A stretch of 64,000 nt of DNA, taken from contig NZ_JBDPLH010000001.1 of assembly GCF_040187885.1 (NCBI RefSeq), positions 496,001 through 560,000 of the forward strand. The letters run 5' to 3'. Below, one piece after another: positions 59,963 through 64,000 of the stretch; the first letter of the stretch is position 1, and each line of letters opens with the position of its first letter. Both the position numbers and the translations under genes were made by a program. This DNA comes from Roseateles_E cavernae (GTDB taxonomy: Bacteria > Pseudomonadota > Gammaproteobacteria > Burkholderiales > Burkholderiaceae_C). The notes under the pieces are model-generated. The model worked only from the letters and a program-made list of their open reading frames with translations. It did no database searches and was not told where the DNA came from.

Positions 59963-62900
59963 TCAGCTGTTGCCGAAGCCGAGGAACTCGAGCAGCAGAT
60001 TGCGACGGGTGCGGCGGCGCTTGCGTTCGTCGTCATCGCGGGCCGACTCGGTGCCGCTGGCCGTGGCCGGCGTCAGCGCGTCGTTGACCGGCACCGTGAT
60101 CGGCACGCTCAAGGGCGCCTCGGCCACCGTGCCGCTGCGGTTGCCGGCGACATTGATGTCGTTGGCATTGACCAGGCGTTCGGCGCCGAGGAAGGCATTG
60201 CCCTTGGAGCGGATGCCGGCCTCCCCGGCATTGATCTCGCCGGTCGGCGCATACAGGTCCAGATCGCTGCCGGCACCCAGCACCGCGATGCCGCTGCCGC
60301 TGAAGGAGCCCGAGGCGTCCAGCACCAGGCTGCCGTTCTCCAGCAGGCGCAGCACCGGCGGCGGGGCGCCGGTGACGGTCTTGGCGCCGCGGCCGGCATC
60401 GATATTGCCGGCCGAGGACCACATCAGCAGATCGCCCTGGCCCAGCGTGAAGACACGCGAGGCATTGACCTCGAAGTCGTCGCGCACCACGGTGCTGATG
60501 TCGCCGCCGCTGACCGTCACGATGCCCAGATCGCTGGCCTTCTTGAAGCCGGTCTGGCCGGCAATATCGCCGGCATTGGCGCCACCGCCGGGCACCAGCA
60601 CCGTGATGTCGGCCGCCTGCAGGGTCTTGATCTGGCTGGTCGGCATGCGCAGCCGGCCGGCGGGCCGCTCACCGGGGAACAGCAGGTCGATGGCCAGATA
60701 GGCCGGGCCATAACCGGCCCAGCGCGCATCGCCGTCCAGCTGCGAGGCGGCGCGGCCGCTGCGGCGCAGCTCGTCGACCAGCTGGCGGTTCAGCCAGGGG
60801 ATCTGGCGCTCGACGCTCAGCGCCTCGAAGGCTGCGGCGGCCTGCTCGGGCGGCACCGCCGCGCCGCCGGCGCTCTTCACATAGGCGGCCAGCGCCTGCA
60901 GCTGCTTGGCGTCCGACAGCGCGGCCAGGCTGGCGGCGCGCGTCGGCGCCGGCTGGGCCGCCAGGCCCGCCAGCATCAGCCGCAGCACCGCCAGGCTTTG
61001 CTGCTCGGCACCCAGCTGCGCCAGCAGCGGCAGCGCCTGCGTCGGCGTCAGCGCCGACCAGCCCGGCTGACGCTTGTCGGCATAGCTTTTCAGCGCCTCG
61101 TCCACCGCCGCATCGCCCGCCGGCTTGCCCAGCAGGGCCGCGACGCGCAGCCGCTGCTCGCCCGCCTCGGGCCGCGCCGGCAGCGCGCGCAGATGAGCGG
61201 CCAGCCAGCCGTCGACCTTCGCGCTGCCGAACAGCTCGCGCAGCGCCTCGACCTGGGACAGCGGCGCCAGCCGCTCGAAGCCGGGCTTGGCGCCGCCCAG
61301 CAGGCCATAGGTCTGGCCCAGCCTGCCCTGCAGGCCCGACACGCCCAGCACATGGAAGCCCTGACGCACCGCCTGCGCATAGTCCTCGCCGCTGTCGGCC
61401 AGGCCGGCCACCACGGTGATGCCGGCGCCCTGCTCGGGCAGCAGCACGCTATTGGACAGATTGCCGCGCGCCACCAGGCCCGTGCCGGGGCCTAGGTCCA
61501 CATCGCGGCCCGCCAGCAGCAGCAGCTGGCCGGGGCCGGCCAGATCGACGCCGGAGATCGCGCTCTCGAAGCGGATGTCGCGGCCGGCGCGCAGCAGGGT
61601 CTGCTCCAGCGGCCGACCCTCGACGGGGCTCTGGTGCTGGACCGTCAGGCTGCCGTCCACACGCAGATCGCGGCCGGCGCTGAGCTCCAGCGGCCGCGCC
61701 GAGTAGAGGGCATTGCTGATCAGCAGATCGCCGCGCTGGGCCACGAACTGGGCCGATTCGCGCGAGCTCTGGTCGGGCCGCAGCTGACCGTCGGCGTCGA
61801 TCACGGCCAGGCGCTGGGCATCCATGAAGGGCTTGCTGGGTCGCAGGCCGAAGGGCAGCGGCGCATTGCCCAGCGCCAGCAGATCGATATTGGACAAGGT
61901 CAGCGATTCGCCGGCGCCCAGCCAGGTGCGGACCACGGCCGGATCGGCGCTGTCGCTCCATTGCCGGATATTGTTGGCCTGAATCGAACCCTGCGGCGCC
62001 AGCAGGCGCAGATCGATGGGCAGCACCGCGCTCATCGAGTCTCCGCCCTGAGTCTCTTCGCCTGCGCGCAAGGACTGCTCGGCGCCCGCATAGGCGATGC
62101 TGCCGGCCGCGCTCTGCAGCAGCAGGCTGGCGCGCGCATCCAGGCCCGGCAGCGAGAGGCCTTTGCCCAGGCTGTTGGCCGCAGCCGCATAGGCGTGAGC
62201 CAGATTGCGCACGCTGGCGAGCTGCAGATCCTGGCCGGCCTGGACCCGCACGGCCGCATCCTGGAACAACAGTTGCAAGCCCGGCTCCAGATTGGTGTCG
62301 ACGCCGACATCGTTGCGGATCGCGCCGCCGGCGCGCACATCGAGCCGGCCTTTTGTCGCCATCAGCTGGCCGCTGACCAGATCGCGCCCGGCGCTGGCGC
62401 GCAGCGCGCCGCCGCCGAACACGGCAAGCCCGCGGCTGCCATCAGCGCCACTCGCGGCAGCGGTGTCAGCCGTGACGGGCGCCATCGCCAGGCCACTGCT
62501 GGCCGCTGCCGCATGCAGCTGATGCAGATCCCGGCCGGCCTGCACCGAGATATCACCGCCGCCGAAGCTGGCAATGCCCTGGGCAAAGCGGTCGACCCGG
62601 CTGAACCAGGCGATAGCCACCTCGCCCGACGAGGCGCGCCACAGCCAGTCGCTGACCGAACGCTGGTCCGCGTTGTTGGCCACGCCCACCACATCGCGGC
62701 CGGCCTTCAGCGTGATGCGGCCGCCGCCGCTGGTGAAGGGACTCATGCCGCTGCCATCCAGATCGTTGGCCAGCGCATCCAGCGCCGGCGTGTGGATGGT
62801 GGTCGGCACCGGGTCGGGGCCGCCGGGCTCTTCGGGCTCGGGGTCCGGCGTGGGTGGCGGCGTCGGCGTGGGTGGCGGTGTGGGTGTCGGCGGCGTCGGC

Positions 62901-64000
62901 GGTTTTTCGCCGGGTTTCGTTGGCGCGCCGGGCGGTGGCGTCGTGCCGGTGCTGTTGTCGCCATTGCCGGGCGAGGGTTGATCGGCGCTGGCGGTCCGCA
63001 CCAAGAGGGCCGGTCGCCGCAGACTTGCCTGGCTCGAGGTCTCGGCAGAACCGTCGCCTTCATCGATGGGCGGCTCGGCGTCGGCCACCACACCCACCGG
63101 CGTGCCGGTCGTGTAGAGCTTGGCGCTGCCATTGAGCAGACGAATGTCGCGACCGGCCATCAGCTCCAGGCTGCCGACGGTGCTGCGCAACGCAACCTCG
63201 GGGGCGACCGACTGGCCGGGCCGGCGGTCGGCCCCGATCAGCACCGAGCCCTTGTCCTCGGCCAGGCGCTCCAGGCCCAGCACCGCGCGCAGATCGGCGC
63301 TGGCCAGATCGGCCCCGGCCACCAGCCGGATATCGCCGGCCAGTGTAGAAGTGCCGATCAGCTGGCTCTCGTCATTCGGCGAGGGCCTGAAGCCGGTGCT
63401 GAGCCCGCTCTTGAGCAGCAGATTGCCGGCGGCGCGCAGGGTCAGCGCCGCCTCGGCCGCATGCGGCGCGCGCTCGGCCTGCGCCTTCGTCAACACCGGC
63501 ATCTGCCAGCTCTTGCTGACCGTCAGATCGCCGTCGGCACGCACCTCGACACCGGCGCGCACGCGCAGCAGGTCCTGCAGACCGGCCTGGCCACGCGACA
63601 GCCGGGCCGTGATGGCCTCGGCCGTCTGCTGGCGCTCGCCCATGAACTCGGCGTTGTCGACCAGCACGCGCGCCAGGCCCAGCGGCTTGCCGGCAGGCGT
63701 GGGCGTGGGCGTGGGCGTGGGCGTGGGCGTGGGCGTGGGTGTGGGCGTCGGTGTCGTGCCCGTGGACGGCGCGGGCGGCGGTGTAGTGCCGGTCGTGTCG
63801 CCATTGCCGGTCGACGGCTGGCCGGCAAGGGCCTGAGTCAGCGCAGCGGCCTTGGCCATCGTCGCGGCCAGCAAGGTCGGTGGCGCGGGCGGTGGCGTGC
63901 CAGGCGTGGTTTCGCCATTGCCCGGCGACGGATTTGTCGGCGCGGGCGTAGGCGTCGGCGTAGGCTTGGGCCCCGTTGGTGGCGCAGGCGGCGGCGTGCC
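59963..64000 (-). CDS. Giant filamentous-haemagglutinin-like surface protein, C-terminal part
   Basis: Frame is open from 59963 to the window end (about 1,346 codons), so the N-terminus is outside. It is full of beta-helix turns with AGRDL motifs (LMAGRDIRLLNGSAKLYTTG, VQAGRDLHQLHAAAA, LSAGRDLRVDGSLTVQHQ), typical of FHA/TpsA adhesins, and three Pro/Thr-rich linkers. A helical insert (about 60,650-61,370) interrupts it, then a DUF3739-like region (LQAADITVLVPGGGANAGDI) and a basic C-terminus (DDDERKRRRTRRNLLLEFLG). The following genes are the ExbB/ExbD/TonB-like set. A secreted, surface-bound adhesin is likely. Confidence 0.93.
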   Translation of the reverse strand, partial: GTPPPAPPTGPKPTPTPTPAPTNPSPGNGETTPGTPPPAPPTLLAATMAKAAALTQALAGQPSTGNGDTTGTTPPPAPSTGTTPTPTPTPTPTPTPTPTPTPAGKPLGLARVLVDNAEFMGERQQTAEAITARLSRGQAGLQDLLRVRAGVEVRADGDLTVSKSWQMPVLTKAQAERAPHAAEAALTLRAAGNLLLKSGLSTGFRPSPNDESQLIGTSTLAGDIRLVAGADLASADLRAVLGLERLAEDKGSVLIGADRRPGQSVAPEVALRSTVGSLELMAGRDIRLLNGSAKLYTTGTPVGVVADAEPPIDEGDGSAETSSQASLRRPALLVRTASADQPSPGNGDNSTGTTPPPGAPTKPGEKPPTPPTPTPPPTPTPPPTPDPEPEEPGGPDPVPTTIHTPALDALANDLDGSGMSPFTSGGGRITLKAGRDVVGVANNADQRSVSDWLWRASSGEVAIAWFSRVDRFAQGIASFGGGDISVQAGRDLHQLHAAAASSGLAMAPVTADTAAASGADGSRGLAVFGGGALRASAGRDLVSGQLMATKGRLDVRAGGAIRNDVGVDTNLEPGLQLLFQDAAVRVQAGQDLQLASVRNLAHAYAAAANSLGKGLSLPGLDARASLLLQSAAGSIAYAGAEQSLRAGEETQGGDSMSAVLPIDLRLLAPQGSIQANNIRQWSDSADPAVVRTWLGAGESLTLSNIDLLALGNAPLPFGLRPSKPFMDAQRLAVIDADGQLRPDQSSRESAQFVAQRGDLLISNALYSARPLELSAGRDLRVDGSLTVQHQSPVEGRPLEQTLLRAGRDIRFESAISGVDLAGPGQLLLLAGRDVDLGPGTGLVARGNLSNSVLLPEQGAGITVVAGLADSGEDYAQAVRQGFHVLGVSGLQGRLGQTYGLLGGAKPGFERLAPLSQVEALRELFGSAKVDGWLAAHLRALPARPEAGEQRLRVAALLGKPAGDAAVDEALKSYADKRQPGWSALTPTQALPLLAQLGAEQQSLAVLRLMLAGLAAQPAPTRAASLAALSDAKQLQALAAYVKSAGGAAVPPEQAAAAFEALSVERQIPWLNRQLVDELRRSGRAASQLDGDARWAGYGPAYLAIDLLFPGERPAGRLRMPTSQIKTLQAADITVLVPGGGANAGDIAGQTGFKKASDLGIVTVSGGDISTVVRDDFEVNASRVFTLGQGDLLMWSSAGNIDAGRGAKTVTGAPPPVLRLLENGSLVLDASGSFSGSGIAVLGAGSDLDLYAPTGEINAGEAGIRSKGNAFLGAERLVNANDINVAGNRSGTVAEAPLSVPITVPVNDALTPATASGTESARDDDERKRRRTRRNLLLEFLGFGNS
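63695..63755 (-). repeat. GGCGTG hexamer tract encoding (Thr-Pro)n
   Basis: About eight tandem GGCGTG units (plus degenerate ones) on the plus strand encode a TPTPTP linker in the giant surface protein on the minus strand. Unit length is a multiple of three, so slippage would change linker length without shifting frame. Shorter PT-rich linkers lie near 62841-62899 and 63940-64000. Confidence 0.8.

Noticed and set aside
63695..63755. Tandem GGCGTG units as a CRISPR or satellite
   Set aside because: Units are six bases, without spacers, and encode a Thr-Pro linker in frame.

Overview
The window looks like a chromosomal segment of a GC-rich betaproteobacterium of the order Burkholderiales. The closest gene content I know is in the Roseateles / Pelomonas / Paucibacter / Rubrivivax neighbourhood, but the genus is inference. 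Support comes from strong G/C third-position bias, a Burkholderiales-type formate dehydrogenase island with DUF3305, DUF3306 and DUF6352-like genes, RlmJ, GTP-dependent PEP carboxykinase and several LysR regulators. I see no insertion sequence, prophage, CRISPR array or rRNA. One tRNA gene, tRNA-Arg(CCG), is present.

Layout. 1-6.4 kb: a cut-off exported protein, ilvE, a small zinc-binding protein, an ECF sigma/anti-sigma pair with a DUF3455 lipoprotein, and a YheT-type hydrolase. 6.4-15.5 kb: cytochrome c5, tRNA-Arg, a quinone-reductase-like gene running antisense through that tRNA, MerR and LysR regulators, RlmJ, a beta-helix protein, an old yellow enzyme, a MOSC protein and a GAF/PAS sensor without an output domain. 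15.5-29.6 kb: pckG, further LysR regulators, two UPF0149 paralogues, a metallophosphoesterase, a universal stress protein, dadA with an ArgP-like regulator, an Hsp70-like protein and mmsA.

29.7-45.3 kb is one co-directional formate dehydrogenase island: ApbC/Mrp Fe-S carrier, DUF3305, DUF3306, a multi-[4Fe-4S] protein, a TorD-type chaperone, a TAT peptide, FDH alpha (Cys in place of Sec), beta, a small lipoprotein, gamma, an exported protein, a DUF6352-like protein, a tungstate-type ABC transporter (TupBCA order), MobA and FdhD. It carries metal uptake, cofactor maturation, enzyme and sulfuration together, which points to a tungsten- or molybdenum-bis-MGD formate dehydrogenase exported by TAT and passing electrons through a b-type cytochrome.

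45.4-54.3 kb: a diguanylate cyclase with an intact I-site, an SDR enzyme, a CPBP/CAAX-type protease, then a helix-turn-helix regulator, amidohydrolase, YiaA-like protein, membrane protein and DUF2145 protein, where two copies of the same inverted repeat (CGGTAGCG-N5-CGCTACCG) mark the promoter-side boundaries. An LplT-PlsC-like fusion follows.

54.3-64 kb (minus strand) is the most unusual part: a giant filamentous-haemagglutinin-like surface protein (only its last ~1,346 codons are inside the window), then a DUF2341/LamG-like-ExbB fusion, two ExbD proteins, a TonB-like protein, a porin and a periplasmic coiled-coil protein. I read it as a dedicated proton-motive-force-powered envelope machine linked to a surface adhesin. 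The function is inference.
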